A DNA stretch of 64,000 nucleotides from contig NZ_JABMKV010000002.1 in assembly GCF_013204825.1 (NCBI RefSeq), forward strand, positions 868,001 to 932,000, read 5' to 3'. The first letter of the stretch is position 1; every line of letters begins with the position of its first letter. The DNA comes from Pedobacter boryungensis (GTDB lineage Bacteria; Bacteroidota; Bacteroidia; Sphingobacteriales; Sphingobacteriaceae). The position numbers and the translations under genes are program-made. Positions 18,287 through 28,150 of this stretch are shown piece by piece. The notes under the pieces were generated by a model. The model worked only from the letters and a program-made list of their open reading frames with translations. It was not told the DNA's origin and did no database searches.

Positions 18287-21200
18287 TTAGCTTAACCAAA
18301 CACGAAGCATTGATAGCAGTTTATCTACATCAACAGGTTTAGAAACATAATCATTTGCTCCTGCTTCAATGCATTTTTCACGATCGTACTTCATCGCTTT
18401 TGCAGTTAGTGCGATTACTGGCAGGTTTGCAAGTTTCTTTTGTTCTCTAATTTTACGCATCGCTTCATATCCATCCATTTCAGGCATCATAATATCCATC
18501 AATACTAAATTAATTTCAGGATGTTCTTCCAATTTTTGTAATGCCTCTACACCATTGTTTGCAATGATTATTTTTATATCATAGGCCTGTAATGCACTTG
18601 ATAACGCAAAGATATTTCGCATATCATCATCTGCAATTAAGATTATTTTCTCTTTTAAAGCTTTCTCTAATGTAGTTGCTGCAGGTTTTTTTGTTATAGT
18701 GTTTTGCGTTCTATTTGAAACAGTAGGTGGACTTTGTAATTTGTTAATGAACAAACTCACTTCATCCAATAATCTATCATTAGATTTGTTTGTTTTTAAT
18801 ACCATAGCTTCGGTATACTGCATGATATGAGCCATTTCATTTCTATCCAGTTCCATTGCTGTATTGATAATTACAGGAATGTGTTTTAACTCTTCTTTCA
18901 TTTTAATCTGATCTAAAAGATCAAATCCATTTATATCCGGAAGTTTTAAATCTAGAATTATACAATCAAAATGATGATTTTCCAAAAGGCTTAATGCATC
19001 CTTACCTGTAAAGGCTTGCGCCACTTTTGCACCCTTTAGCTCCAATTGTTCGGTTAAATGGTTGTTTTGTAAGACTTGATCCTCAATCACCAACACATTT
19101 TTAAAATCGTATAGATGTTGAACACTTAGTAAATCCAAGGCCGCGTCTAATTTTTCTTTTTCAATTGGCTTTTTTAAAAATCCAATCGCACCTTCTTTTT
19201 TTGCTTTCGTTTCTTTCTCATCGCCTGCCGACATCATATGAACAGGAATATGTTGAGTGGCGGGGTTTGACTTTAATTTTTTAAGGATAGTCCACCCATC
19301 CATAACTGGCAACATTACGTCTAAAACAATCGCATCTGGTAATAGATCTGTTGCCATTTCCAATCCTTTATCACCACTGTGTGCCAAAGTGGGATGAAAT
19401 CCTTTTTCTAACGCATACGTTTTTAAGATATCGGCAAACTCAATATCATCTTCTATAATTAATAAGCTGTTGTTCTTATTTGCAGTTAAAATCGGACTTG
19501 AATCAATTTCTGTTTTAATAGGTTGAATATTTTGAGCTACTTCTGATAAATCTATAGCCTCTGTAGTTTCGGTATTTAAATCTTGAATAATAAATAAAGT
19601 GAATGTACTGCCCACACCTTGCTCACTTTCTACCTGAATTTCTCCTCCCAGTAAACTTGCTAATTCTTTACTAATAGATAGACCAAGGCCAGTTCCACCA
19701 AATTTTCTACTAGTTGATCCATCTTCTTGCTGAAATGCTTCAAAAATTACCTTTTGTTTATCTTTAGAAATGCCAATTCCAGTATCACTAACAGCAAAAG
19801 ATAAGTATTTCTCTGTACTGTTTTTTGAATTACTATCGTTTTTAAGCTGATTTGAATGAGCCAACCCTATTGTTAAACTAATTTTTCCTTGCTCAGGGGT
19901 AAATTTGAAAGCGTTTGATAATAGGTTTTTAAGAACTTGCTCTAATCTAGTTTGATCTGATGTGAAATCAGCTGGCAAATCTGTACTCAAATTAATTTTA
20001 AAATCAATTTTTTTGTGATTTGCTAATTCTGTAAACAATGATTCAAGGTTGTTTTTGATTTCAACAGGCCTAATTTTTTCGACATGCAAATCAATATTCC
20101 CTGATTCTATTTTGGATAAATCTAAAATATCATTAATTAAATTTAAAAGATCATTACCTGCATTGTGGATTACTCCTGCATATTTTATTTGTTCTTCCGA
20201 CAAATTATTAGGCTTGTTTTCTTTTAATATTCTAGCTAAGATTAGAATACTATTTAATGGCGTCCTGAGCTCATGGCTCATATTTGCTAAAAATTCAGAT
20301 TTGTATTTACTACTTAATTCTAATTCCTCGGCTTTAATGCTAATCGCTTCTTTAGCTTCATTTATTAAAATATTTCTTTCTTCTAATAACTGTGCTTTTT
20401 CTTCTAATTCAGCATTTGTTTGTTGTAACTCTTCTTGTTGTACTCTAAGTTCTTCTTCAGATGCTTGCAGTGCATCTGTTTTATACATTAGTTCCTCATT
20501 TGTTGTACGTAGTTCTTCTTGCTGACTTGCTAACTCTTCTGCTTGTTGTTGAGTTTGTTCGAACAAATCTCTTAATTGCAAATGTGCTAATGCACTGTGT
20601 AATGCTATACCTATATTTTCTGCAATATTGCTAATTAATTGAAGTTTGTTTTCTTGAGGTTTTATTAAAAATCCCAACTCTGCCACTGCAATTGTTTTAT
20701 TCTCGAAAATAATTGGGACTAAAAATATATAAGAAGGAGGGGTATCACCTAATGCAGAGTTTACTTTGATGTAGTCTTTGGGGATATCATTAATGAATTT
20801 TGATTTCTTTTCTAAAGCTGTTTGACCAACTAAACCTTCGCCAAATTTGATTTGATTTTTTTGCCTACTCTGATAAGCGTAAGATCCAGTTAAGTATAGG
20901 ATTTTTCTTTTATCATCTACTAAATATAAGGCTCCAATTACCGCATCAATATAGTTCCCAATTTTTGAAATGATATTGGAAGAAAGCTCGTCGATTTCTT
21001 GCTCTCCCTGCATAGCTTCGTTAATCTCAGCAGCGCCAGTTAAAAGCCAGTTATGATGTTCATTTAATGCAGAAACTTGTGCTAATTCTGCATTGGTAAT
21101 TAAAATTTGGCGTTCTGTTTCTTTTTGTTGATCGAACGTACGCCTGATATAAGAAAGTAGAAATAAAATTAATACGAAAATTATTAAAGAGCTTGATAAA

Positions 21201-21760
21201 ACAATAGCAATGGTTTGTTGACTTTTTTCTTCATTATTCTTTTTACGTTGCTGTAATAAAGCTAATTCTGTATTAATAAATTTTTCGGTAATTCGTAAAA
21301 AATTTAGTTTAGCTATTTGACCTCTATCAGTTAAAATCTCATTGCGTCCAGCTTCAAAACTAATAGTCTCAGCTTTTTGCATGGCATTTTTCATATTCTC
21401 AACCTTTAGTCTTGCATAGTATTCAATACTATCAACCTTGAAAGATTGCTCTGGATTATCTCTTACAAGTGTTTTTAGAGCATCTACGTTTTTTAAAACT
21501 TGGTCTATACTCTTATTATATGGACTTTTATAGGTTGCTCTTTGCGTAAGAATAAATCCTCTCAATCCAGTTTCTGCATTGATTAACTCTGTCTTTGTAT
21601 TTTCGGCAGTACTGATAACCTTATACGTATGCTCAATCCAGTTAGAGCTTTCATTAAAAGATTTTATGCTTAAATATGATACTAAAGCAGCTATAAAGAC
21701 AAATACAAGCGAAACCGCAAAGCCAGTTAATACTTGTTGCTTGAATGAGAGTTTAAACAT
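18287..21760 (-). CDS. CHASE3-GAF hybrid histidine kinase with three receiver domains
   Basis: This 1157-residue membrane kinase has TM1 (about 10-32), a CHASE3-type periplasmic domain (about 35-180), TM2 (about 182-204), a GAF domain (about 240-390) and a long Gln/Glu-rich coiled coil (395-485). HisKA with His496 (NMSHELRTP) and HATPase_c (DTGIGIS 659-665, GGTGLGLS 689-696) follow. Three receivers have intact aspartates: Asp814 (LDVMLP), Asp937 (LDLKLP) and Asp1089 (MDIMMP). The layout resembles stress-response hybrid kinases with CHASE3-GAF input. It heads a minus-strand operon with CheR and a REC-kinase-REC protein. Three receivers imply branched or regulated phosphotransfer. The output is not identifiable here: no DNA-binding domain is in the operon. 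Confidence 0.93.
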   Translation of the reverse strand: MFKLSFKQQVLTGFAVSLVFVFIAALVSYLSIKSFNESSNWIEHTYKVISTAENTKTELINAETGLRGFILTQRATYKSPYNKSIDQVLKNVDALKTLVRDNPEQSFKVDSIEYYARLKVENMKNAMQKAETISFEAGRNEILTDRGQIAKLNFLRITEKFINTELALLQQRKKNNEEKSQQTIAIVLSSSLIIFVLILFLLSYIRRTFDQQKETERQILITNAELAQVSALNEHHNWLLTGAAEINEAMQGEQEIDELSSNIISKIGNYIDAVIGALYLVDDKRKILYLTGSYAYQSRQKNQIKFGEGLVGQTALEKKSKFINDIPKDYIKVNSALGDTPPSYIFLVPIIFENKTIAVAELGFLIKPQENKLQLISNIAENIGIALHSALAHLQLRDLFEQTQQQAEELASQQEELRTTNEELMYKTDALQASEEELRVQQEELQQTNAELEEKAQLLEERNILINEAKEAISIKAEELELSSKYKSEFLANMSHELRTPLNSILILARILKENKPNNLSEEQIKYAGVIHNAGNDLLNLINDILDLSKIESGNIDLHVEKIRPVEIKNNLESLFTELANHKKIDFKINLSTDLPADFTSDQTRLEQVLKNLLSNAFKFTPEQGKISLTIGLAHSNQLKNDSNSKNSTEKYLSFAVSDTGIGISKDKQKVIFEAFQQEDGSTSRKFGGTGLGLSISKELASLLGGEIQVESEQGVGSTFTLFIIQDLNTETTEAIDLSEVAQNIQPIKTEIDSSPILTANKNNSLLIIEDDIEFADILKTYALEKGFHPTLAHSGDKGLEMATDLLPDAIVLDVMLPVMDGWTILKKLKSNPATQHIPVHMMSAGDEKETKAKKEGAIGFLKKPIEKEKLDAALDLLSVQHLYDFKNVLVIEDQVLQNNHLTEQLELKGAKVAQAFTGKDALSLLENHHFDCIILDLKLPDINGFDLLDQIKMKEELKHIPVIINTAMELDRNEMAHIMQYTEAMVLKTNKSNDRLLDEVSLFINKLQSPPTVSNRTQNTITKKPAATTLEKALKEKIILIADDDMRNIFALSSALQAYDIKIIIANNGVEALQKLEEHPEINLVLMDIMMPEMDGYEAMRKIREQKKLANLPVIALTAKAMKYDREKCIEAGANDYVSKPVDVDKLLSMLRVWLS

Positions 21761-21871
21761 TTTAATGGAATAATGATAGTTACTTATAAAGCACTAAGAT
21801 AGTATTTTAGCCAAATGTTGACCAAAGATATTCGCTTTCCTAAAAATAAAAGTTTAAACAGTTAGTTTTTG

Positions 21872-22552
21872 TTAATTTAATTTAAGATTTGGCAGATAAG
21901 TTGTGCCAATTGGAAGTGGTACTTTGCCTATCCAAACCTGTGAACGGTCATATTTAGTAATTTTATCTTTTGCAATAATAAATGCTCGATGTGTACGAAT
22001 AAATAGTTTGTTTGGTAAAAGTTCTGTTAGCTCATTTATGGTAATTCTTGAGCTTAGCAATTTATCATTTAACAAATGAATTTGTGTGTAATTTCCAGAA
22101 GCTTCGATATACAAAATGTCGGATAAAAGCACCTTTATTTGTTCGTAGCCATCTTTTATAAAAATAAAATTTGCTTTGCTCTCTGGTGCTTGATTACGTA
22201 AGTCCAATAACTCTTTTGCCTTATTACAAGCTTTTAAAAATCTTGATAATGAAAAAGGTTTTAACAAATAATCAACAGCGTCAAGTTCAAAACTTTGTAC
22301 GGCATGCTCACTATAAGCTGTAGTAAAAATTACCATCGGAGGTTTGCTCAAAGCTTTTAAAAAATCAATACCATTAATATCTGGCATTTTAATATCTAAA
22401 AAGATTAAATCAACTTTGTTTTGCTGTAAATAAGTAATGGCCTCAAAAGCGTTAGTGAATTGAGCATTTAAATCTATAAAAGGCACCTTGCTAGCGTGAG
22501 CTGCAACTATATCTAAAGCGATGGGTTCATCGTCTATTGCAATTGCAATCAT
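21872..22552 (-). CDS. LytTR-family response regulator
   Basis: The 226-residue protein has a receiver domain (1 to about 115) with an acidic pocket (IDDEP) and phosphoacceptor Asp53 (FLDIKMPDING). A LytTR DNA-binding domain follows (about 130-226, SDILYIEASGNYTQIHL, FIRTHRAFIIAKDKI). It is a transcription regulator that should be phosphorylated by the adjacent LytS-type kinase, encoded 81 bp upstream on the same strand. Targets are unknown. The stop codon lies 111 bp upstream of the start of the large hybrid kinase operon on the same strand, and that gap shows no clear hairpin. Confidence 0.94.
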   Translation of the reverse strand: MIAIAIDDEPIALDIVAAHASKVPFIDLNAQFTNAFEAITYLQQNKVDLIFLDIKMPDINGIDFLKALSKPPMVIFTTAYSEHAVQSFELDAVDYLLKPFSLSRFLKACNKAKELLDLRNQAPESKANFIFIKDGYEQIKVLLSDILYIEASGNYTQIHLLNDKLLSSRITINELTELLPNKLFIRTHRAFIIAKDKITKYDRSQVWIGKVPLPIGTTYLPNLKLN

Positions 22553-22633
22553 TTACGTATAAAATTTTCAGTGTTAAAATACAAATACTTTATTTATAAA
22601 CAATTTTGGAAGTCATTTTTTAATGGCAATTGT

Positions 22634-24139
22634 TTATAACTGAATAGTTAAATGAATAAAAAACTCTTTGGCACTTTCGCGAACAATTAATTCATGTTTT
22701 TTAGGATATAATAACGCTAAACGCTGTTTCACATTTGCTAAACCAATGCCACTTTTCAATTTTTCTGGATCGTTATCAGGTTTTATATGAATGCTATTAT
22801 GAACATCAAAATAAAGTGTCTTCTCTTTGGTTTGTAATGTTATTTTAATATGTGAGGGTTGTTGAAGGCTAATGCCATGCTTAAATGCATTTTCTACAAA
22901 AGGAATTAATAACATTGGTGCAATCTTCAAGTTGCTCAATTGCTCATCAATTTGTGTTTCAATAACAATATCTGCTGATCTTGATGTTCTTAATTTTTGT
23001 AGTGAGATATAGTTTTCTAAATAATCGACATCTCTAGTTAAGGAAATTTCATCCTGCACGTTTTCATGCAGCATAAAGCGCATCATATCGCCTAATTTTT
23101 GAATTCCTTCTCCAGTTCTTTCTGCATTTTCTTGCAATGCAGTTCCATAAAGTGTGTTTAATGCATTAAATAAGAAGTGAGGATTAATTTGAGATTGTAA
23201 AAAACTTAAGGACGCATCAGACTTTCCTAATTCGGTTCTTAGAGATGTTAATTCGTTATTACTTGCTAAACGCCTTTTATATACATACCAGGCTAATGGC
23301 GCACTAATAATTAATTGTGTTGGTAAATGAAATAAAAACACAATAAAAATACCTTCAGGTCTTGTATAAAAAAAGAACATTGAAATGAAGCTCATCGGCA
23401 CTGCTAAAAAAATGCTGATAAAAAATACTTGCCAAAAAAACGATTTAAACTTTTTTCCCTGAGTATAAATGTAAGGAAGCAAATAATAGAGAGAATAAAT
23501 GATTATACCAATGGTTGAAAAAATGACAAGAGTCCAAATAATTATTATTTCAAAGGGAGATCTTGTGGTCAGCCATAATAACATTCCAACAAGCCAAAAT
23601 GCTAGTCCCAAACCAACATCTAGCCTCATTTGATTTTGGCTTTGTGTATTCCTATCCTTATTTTCAAGCATGTAAATGACGAAAGCTTTAGCACAAACAT
23701 AGGATGATATTAAAATAATTAACCAAATTGAATAGCTAAAACTGCTAAAGAAAATACGATTATAGGCTTGTTGCAATGAATCATACTGAACCAATAAGTA
23801 GGCGTCCGTATAGGTGGTGCATACGCCATTAACTAGGCCAATAAATACAATACAAAATAAAATTAATGAGTAATTAAGAATTTCATTTTTTCTTTGAATA
23901 AGAGCTGGGATGATGCAAAAATTGAGCAGTAAAAAGGTGAAATAAATAATAGATATCCGAAAAATTCCTGGGATAAAGTAGTTTGAAAAAAAGGAGTAAT
24001 TAACTTTTGCTTCTTTAAAAGAATAGTAATCAAAATCGTGATTTCTATTACTTGTATTAGATATGATTATGACAATAGCAAATGCATATAAGATTGTTGC
24101 TATCCAAAATTCTGCTTTTTGTAAATCTTTTAATTTCAT
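22634..24139 (-). CDS. LytS/YehU-type membrane sensor histidine kinase
   Basis: The 501-residue protein has about eight hydrophobic segments in residues 10-290, then the His_kinase domain (PF06580 type) with phosphoacceptor His321 in SQINPHFLFNALNTL. An HATPase_c domain follows, with PFVENAFKHG (Asn417) and SGIGLANVKQRL (463-474). The spans are not a recognisable 5TM-LYT unit, and no extracytoplasmic domain of useful size is visible, so the signal is probably a membrane or small-molecule cue. It forms a two-component pair with the LytTR regulator downstream. The start codon faces a 169-bp AT-rich gap shared with the divergent yffB-like gene. Confidence 0.93.
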   Translation of the reverse strand: MKLKDLQKAEFWIATILYAFAIVIIISNTSNRNHDFDYYSFKEAKVNYSFFSNYFIPGIFRISIIYFTFLLLNFCIIPALIQRKNEILNYSLILFCIVFIGLVNGVCTTYTDAYLLVQYDSLQQAYNRIFFSSFSYSIWLIILISSYVCAKAFVIYMLENKDRNTQSQNQMRLDVGLGLAFWLVGMLLWLTTRSPFEIIIIWTLVIFSTIGIIIYSLYYLLPYIYTQGKKFKSFFWQVFFISIFLAVPMSFISMFFFYTRPEGIFIVFLFHLPTQLIISAPLAWYVYKRRLASNNELTSLRTELGKSDASLSFLQSQINPHFLFNALNTLYGTALQENAERTGEGIQKLGDMMRFMLHENVQDEISLTRDVDYLENYISLQKLRTSRSADIVIETQIDEQLSNLKIAPMLLIPFVENAFKHGISLQQPSHIKITLQTKEKTLYFDVHNSIHIKPDNDPEKLKSGIGLANVKQRLALLYPKKHELIVRESAKEFFIHLTIQL

Positions 24140-24308
24140 AATTGTGAGTTTGATAGCGCAATTTTAACAACTGCAAATCTATCAAATATAAAAATGTGAT
24201 AAACCAATAAAAAAATGTGATGAACTGTAAGTTTTTATAAGAAAGTGTATTAATATTGATGATTTACTTTTAGACTTATAACTTAGGCCTATAATTTACA
24301 ACTCAAAA

Positions 24309-24656
24309 ATGGTAGTATACGGCATTCCAAATTGCAATACAGTTAAAAAAGCACAAGATTGGTTAAAAGAAAATCAGCATGATTTCGAATTTCATGATTT
24401 TAAAAAGAAAGGAATATCTGCAAAGAAATTAACAGAGTGGTTTAACACATTTGGTTGGGAGAAAGTAATTAACAAAAATGGATTAACTTTTAAGAAATTA
24501 AGTAAAGAAGAACAGTTAGCGATTAATTCGGCTGATAAAGCGATTGTTTATTTAATGCAAAATACAAGTGCCATTAAACGTCCAATTGTTGAGCAAAATG
24601 GTAAAGCCATTTTAATTGGTTTTGTTGAAGATACCTATAAAGAAAAACTAAAGTAG
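24309..24656 (+). CDS. ArsC/Spx-family thioredoxin-fold protein (YffB-like)
   Basis: The 115-residue product begins VVYGIPNCNTVKKAQDWL, the N-terminal strand and helix of the ArsC/Spx/YffB fold, with a single active-site Cys9 (CNT) and no CXXC. HDFKKKGIS, the NKNGLTFKKL region and a C-terminal KRPIVEQNGKAILIGF with the conserved Arg-Pro follow, as in YffB and Spx proteins. It may be a glutathione- or thiol-dependent reductase. The arsenate reductase sequence HX3CX3R is not evident, so arsenate resistance should not be assumed. No arsenic genes are nearby. Confidence 0.88.
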   Translation: MVVYGIPNCNTVKKAQDWLKENQHDFEFHDFKKKGISAKKLTEWFNTFGWEKVINKNGLTFKKLSKEEQLAINSADKAIVYLMQNTSAIKRPIVEQNGKAILIGFVEDTYKEKLK

Positions 24657-24728
24657 TTTTTGGCTGTTCATCAATTGGTCCATTCTGTTAAATATTGTTA
24701 AATAGAAAAGCTTAAGCTAAAAGAGCTT

Positions 24729-24736
24729 TAAATTTG
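24729..24736 (+). promoter_or_regulatory. -7 box immediately before the carboxypeptidase-regulatory-like gene
   Basis: TAAATTTG matches TAnnTTTG and ends 3 nt before ATG 24740. If used, transcription would start at or inside the start codon. Confidence 0.4.
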
Positions 24737-24739
24737 AGT

Positions 24740-25465
24740 ATGCTTAAAAAGTTAATTTTAATACTATTTCTTGTTGCTCCAATTAAAATATGGGCTCAAA
24801 ATAACACCTTAACAGGAAATATTTTTGACAATGAAAATAGGGCAACTAGTTTAGAAGGGGCATCTATAAAAAATCTAAGTACTAGAGCTTTAGTGTTAAC
24901 AAATAAAGACGGTCATTTTGCAATCCCTGCAAAAATAGGTGATTTAATCTCTTTTGGCATGGTGGGTTATCAAACCGATACTGTCTATTTAACTAATCTT
25001 TTTCCTAAAAATATATATCTGCGTGTACAAGTAAATAGTTTAAATACAGTTGATATTAATTCTACTAAATTGTCGCCAATGTTGGGCAATCTAGGTAATC
25101 CAGATAATAAACCTCCAACGCGTCAATTAGATTATTCAAAAGAAAAAGGAGGTTTACGCCTTAATTTAGGATATGGCAAATGGCGAAAAGAAAAATTGAA
25201 AATCCAAGAGCTAAACGAGCAAGAAAATTATCAAGAGGAGATTACCAAAAATTTTAATGAGCAAACGATCAAAAGTACGTTGAAGTTTGAAGGAGCGGAT
25301 ATTAAAAATTTTATAGATTTATTTCGTCCAACTGTTGATCAAGTCAAAGCAGAGAGACCATTTAATTATTCATACTACATCGTAAAAGCATATCATGCTT
25401 GGTTAAAATTGCCTTTAGATCAAAGAAAGCTCCCTTCGCTAATTAAGCCTAAAACTTCTAATTAA
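24740..25465 (+). CDS. Exported carboxypeptidase-regulatory-like (peptidase-associated fold) protein
   Basis: From ATG 24740 the product is 241 residues with a signal peptide (MLKKLILILFLVAPIKIWAQ). A CarboxypepD_reg-like beta-sandwich follows (about 22-110: LTGNIFDNENR, LEGASIKNLSTRALVLTNKDGHFAIPAKIGDLISFGMVGYQ). This domain normally begins TonB-dependent receptors, but here it stands alone with a charged C-terminal region (FNEQTIKSTLKFEG) of unknown role. A TTG two codons upstream (24734) is part of a perfect -7 box (24729-24736), so ATG is preferred and the transcript may be almost leaderless. Function unknown beyond envelope location. Confidence 0.75.
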   Translation: MLKKLILILFLVAPIKIWAQNNTLTGNIFDNENRATSLEGASIKNLSTRALVLTNKDGHFAIPAKIGDLISFGMVGYQTDTVYLTNLFPKNIYLRVQVNSLNTVDINSTKLSPMLGNLGNPDNKPPTRQLDYSKEKGGLRLNLGYGKWRKEKLKIQELNEQENYQEEITKNFNEQTIKSTLKFEGADIKNFIDLFRPTVDQVKAERPFNYSYYIVKAYHAWLKLPLDQRKLPSLIKPKTSN

Positions 25466-25496
25466 TAAAAAATTAGCGGCGTAACAATATTGAATA

Positions 25497-25504
25497 TATA
25501 TTTG
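25497..25504 (+). promoter_or_regulatory. -7 box of the M1 peptidase gene
   Basis: TATATTTG matches TAnnTTTG exactly and leaves a leader of roughly 35-40 nt before ATG 25548. No TTG is evident at -33. Confidence 0.5.
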
Positions 25505-25547
25505 AATTTATTCAATTAGAAATTACCTTTAACAAAAAACAATTAAC

Positions 25548-27803
25548 ATGCTTAAATTTATAACTAAACCCTTTTTATGTGCGGTGGTTATTAGTGCGTG
25601 TAGCCTTACCAGCTTTGCACAACAATCAACAACTCCACCCACAACAAATTATGTTCCTGCAGATGCATTCGGGCCATTGTTCTATACACAAAATGGAAAC
25701 GAATTTCGCTCTGCAAACGGTGCGCCTAGTGCTAAATACTGGCAAAACAGAGTAGATTACAATATTACCGCTAGTCTTGATGAAACCAAAAATATGGTTA
25801 GTGGAACAGTAACACTTACTTACAAAAACAATAGCCCAGATAAATTACCATATTTGTGGTTGCAATTAGATCAAAATACTTTTAAAGAAACTTCTCGTGG
25901 GTATGCAGTTACACCTGCACGTAGTCGTTATGGCGCCCAAGGCGAGAAATTTGATGGTGGTTACAAAATTCAAAACATTAGTGTTTCTCAAAAAGCTGCT
26001 GCGGTTAAATTCACTTCAATAGTAGAAGATACACGCATGCAAATCCGTTTAGATCAGCCAATGGCTGCCAATGGCGATGTAATTACCATTAAAATGGATT
26101 ATTCTTATATTCTTCCAAAAGAAGGTTCGGACAGAACAGGTCATTTAACTACAAAAAATGGAGAAATTTTTGCTATTGCACAATGGTTTCCACGTATGTG
26201 TGTATATGATGATGTGTTAGGGTGGAATACATTGCCTTATTGGGGTGGTGGCGAGTTTTATTGCGAGTATGGTGACATAACTTATGCTATTACTGCACCG
26301 GCAAGTCATATTGTAATGGGTTCTGGAGAGTTATTAAATCCACAAGAAGTATTTACAGCAGAACAATTAAAAAGATGGAATGCTGCAAAAGCAAGTGATG
26401 CAACAGTTCATATTCGTTCAGAAGCGGAGGTTTTAGATCCTAAATCTCGCCCTGCAAAAGATAAATTAACTTGGAAGTTTAAAATTACTAATGCTCGTGA
26501 TGCAGCTTGGGCTTCTTCAAAAGCATTCGTGTTAGATGCAGCACGCATCAATTTCCCTAGCGGAAGAAAAGGTTTAGCAGTTTCTGCACATCCAGTAGAA
26601 AGTAATGGGATAGATAGTTATGGTCGTGGAGTAGAATATGTTAAATCTACAATTGAGCATTATTCAAAAATGTGGTATGAGTTTCCATATCCAATGGCAG
26701 TTAACGTAGCTACTAATATTGGTGGTATGGAGTATCCTGGTATTGTTTTTTGCGGTTGGACTGCTAAAAAAGGTGGTGCTTGGGGTGTAATTGACCACGA
26801 GTTTGGTCACTCATGGTTCCCTATGATTGTGGGCTCAAACGAACGTAAATACGGTTGGATGGATGAAGGTTTCAATACATTCATTAACGGTATTTCTTCA
26901 CAGAATTTTAACAATGGCGAGTACAAACAACGCCCAGCAGATATGAACCGAATTGGGAAAGCTAATATTGGTAATCCACGTTACGAAAACATTATGCAAA
27001 TGCCTGATGGAATGGCAGAAGCTAATATTGGGATTAACTTATACAGCAAACCAGGATGGGGTTTAGATATTTTAAGAAACCAAATTTTAGGTAAAGATCG
27101 TTTTGATTATGCCTTTAGACAATACATTAAAAACTGGGCGTTTAAACATCCTACACCTTTTGACTTCTTCCGTTCAATGGAAAATGGAGCTGGCGAAGAT
27201 TTAGCTTGGTTCTGGAGAAGCTGGTTCTTAAACAGTTGGAAAAATGATCAAGGTTTAGGAGATGTTAAACCAGTAATGAAAGATGGAAAATTAACAGGTT
27301 ATACTATTCAAGTGAAAAACTTGGAGAAAATGCCAATGCCGATTATATTACAAATTAAATCGAAAAGTGGTAAAACCGAAATTGTTAAAGTTCCAGTTGA
27401 TGTTTGGATGAAAAATACAACTTGGTTGGTACGCTATCCTACAACAGAAGAAATTACTGAAGTAACATTGGATCCTGAAAAAGTATTGCCAGATGGAAAT
27501 CCAGATAATAACAAATGGACTTCTGAAGGAACTGCTGCTGTTTCAACAACTCCACCAGCTAATTTAGATGTATTTTTAGGCACTTACTCTTCTCCGGATA
27601 TACCAGTTAAAATTGTAATTACTAAAGCTGATAATAAGTTAATGGCTCAAATTGGAACAAATCCAGCATTTCCTATAACTTTTTCAAGCGGTACTAAATT
27701 TGTTCAAGAAGCAAATGACTTAGAATTTGATTTTAATACAACGAAAAATGAACTTACGTTAGGGGCACAGGGTCAAAGCTTTGTGTTAACAAAAGCTAAA
27801 TAA
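25548..27803 (+). CDS. Exported M1-family (gluzincin) metallopeptidase
   Basis: This 751-residue protein has a signal peptide (to about residue 24, SFAQQ) and an N-terminal beta-rich domain. The M1 catalytic domain contains NIGGMEYPG (390-398, the exopeptidase GXMEN counterpart changed to GGMEY) and the zinc site HEFGH (417-421) with Glu440 in WMDEGFN. The last 75 residues form a separate small beta domain ([17 protein letters not shown]...), like lipocalin or DUF3471-type add-ons. It probably trims N-terminal residues from peptides in the periplasm. The GGMEY variant suggests atypical substrate binding compared with classical aminopeptidase N. It is a single gene with its own promoter box and a strong terminator. 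Confidence 0.9.
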   Translation: MLKFITKPFLCAVVISACSLTSFAQQSTTPPTTNYVPADAFGPLFYTQNGNEFRSANGAPSAKYWQNRVDYNITASLDETKNMVSGTVTLTYKNNSPDKLPYLWLQLDQNTFKETSRGYAVTPARSRYGAQGEKFDGGYKIQNISVSQKAAAVKFTSIVEDTRMQIRLDQPMAANGDVITIKMDYSYILPKEGSDRTGHLTTKNGEIFAIAQWFPRMCVYDDVLGWNTLPYWGGGEFYCEYGDITYAITAPASHIVMGSGELLNPQEVFTAEQLKRWNAAKASDATVHIRSEAEVLDPKSRPAKDKLTWKFKITNARDAAWASSKAFVLDAARINFPSGRKGLAVSAHPVESNGIDSYGRGVEYVKSTIEHYSKMWYEFPYPMAVNVATNIGGMEYPGIVFCGWTAKKGGAWGVIDHEFGHSWFPMIVGSNERKYGWMDEGFNTFINGISSQNFNNGEYKQRPADMNRIGKANIGNPRYENIMQMPDGMAEANIGINLYSKPGWGLDILRNQILGKDRFDYAFRQYIKNWAFKHPTPFDFFRSMENGAGEDLAWFWRSWFLNSWKNDQGLGDVKPVMKDGKLTGYTIQVKNLEKMPMPIILQIKSKSGKTEIVKVPVDVWMKNTTWLVRYPTTEEITEVTLDPEKVLPDGNPDNNKWTSEGTAAVSTTPPANLDVFLGTYSSPDIPVKIVITKADNKLMAQIGTNPAFPITFSSGTKFVQEANDLEFDFNTTKNELTLGAQGQSFVLTKAK

Positions 27804-27824
27804 AAAATATTAAGCTTTGTAGAG

Positions 27825-27863
27825 AGGTGTGAGGATTAGGCAACTAATTCTTGCACCTTTTTA
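27825..27863 (+). terminator. Terminator after M1 peptidase with GCAA tetraloop
   Basis: A 15-bp stem with a few G-T pairs (27825-27839 with 27844-27858) closes a GCAA loop and is followed by a run of T. Confidence 0.85.
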
Positions 27864-27901
27864 CTTTTTATAGTAGTGTTTCTGCTTTCAGCTTAAACTA
27901 T

Positions 27902-27909
27902 TACCTTTG
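27902..27909 (+). promoter_or_regulatory. -7 box of the VF530-like gene
   Basis: TACCTTTG matches TAnnTTTG exactly and is followed by only 5 nt before ATG 27915, which predicts a leaderless or nearly leaderless mRNA. Confidence 0.5.
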
Positions 27910-27914
27910 TTCAA

Positions 27915-28136
27915 ATGGCATTACAAGAACAAAAAAATAATCCGCTACATGGTTTAACACTCGAGTTTATCGTAAAGCAATTGTTTTTCCATTATGGTTG
28001 GGAGGAACTAGGAAAACTGGTTAACATTGCTTGTTTCAAAAATGATCCATCTTTAAAATCAAGCCTTAAATTTTTGCGTAAAACCGATTGGGCAAGAAAA
28101 AAAGTCGAAAAACTTTACCTAAATACCTTCCATTAA
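27915..28136 (+). CDS. VF530-family (DUF2132) small protein
   Basis: The 73-residue protein matches the VF530/DUF2132 family over its whole length: [57 protein letters not shown] is split between two helical halves, with the characteristic HYGW and FL(R)KTxWAR motifs. The family has a known fold and is named a DNA-binding family in databases, but no clear cellular role is established. The ThuA-domain gene starts 14 bp downstream and is probably in the same operon. Confidence 0.9.
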   Translation: MALQEQKNNPLHGLTLEFIVKQLFFHYGWEELGKLVNIACFKNDPSLKSSLKFLRKTDWARKKVEKLYLNTFH

Positions 28137-28150
28137 TTGACTAAATTGCA

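Noticed and set aside
24309-24656. Arsenate reductase (arsC) call
   Set aside because: Only the fold and the Cys are shared; the arsenate HX3CX3R pattern and any ars neighbours are missing.
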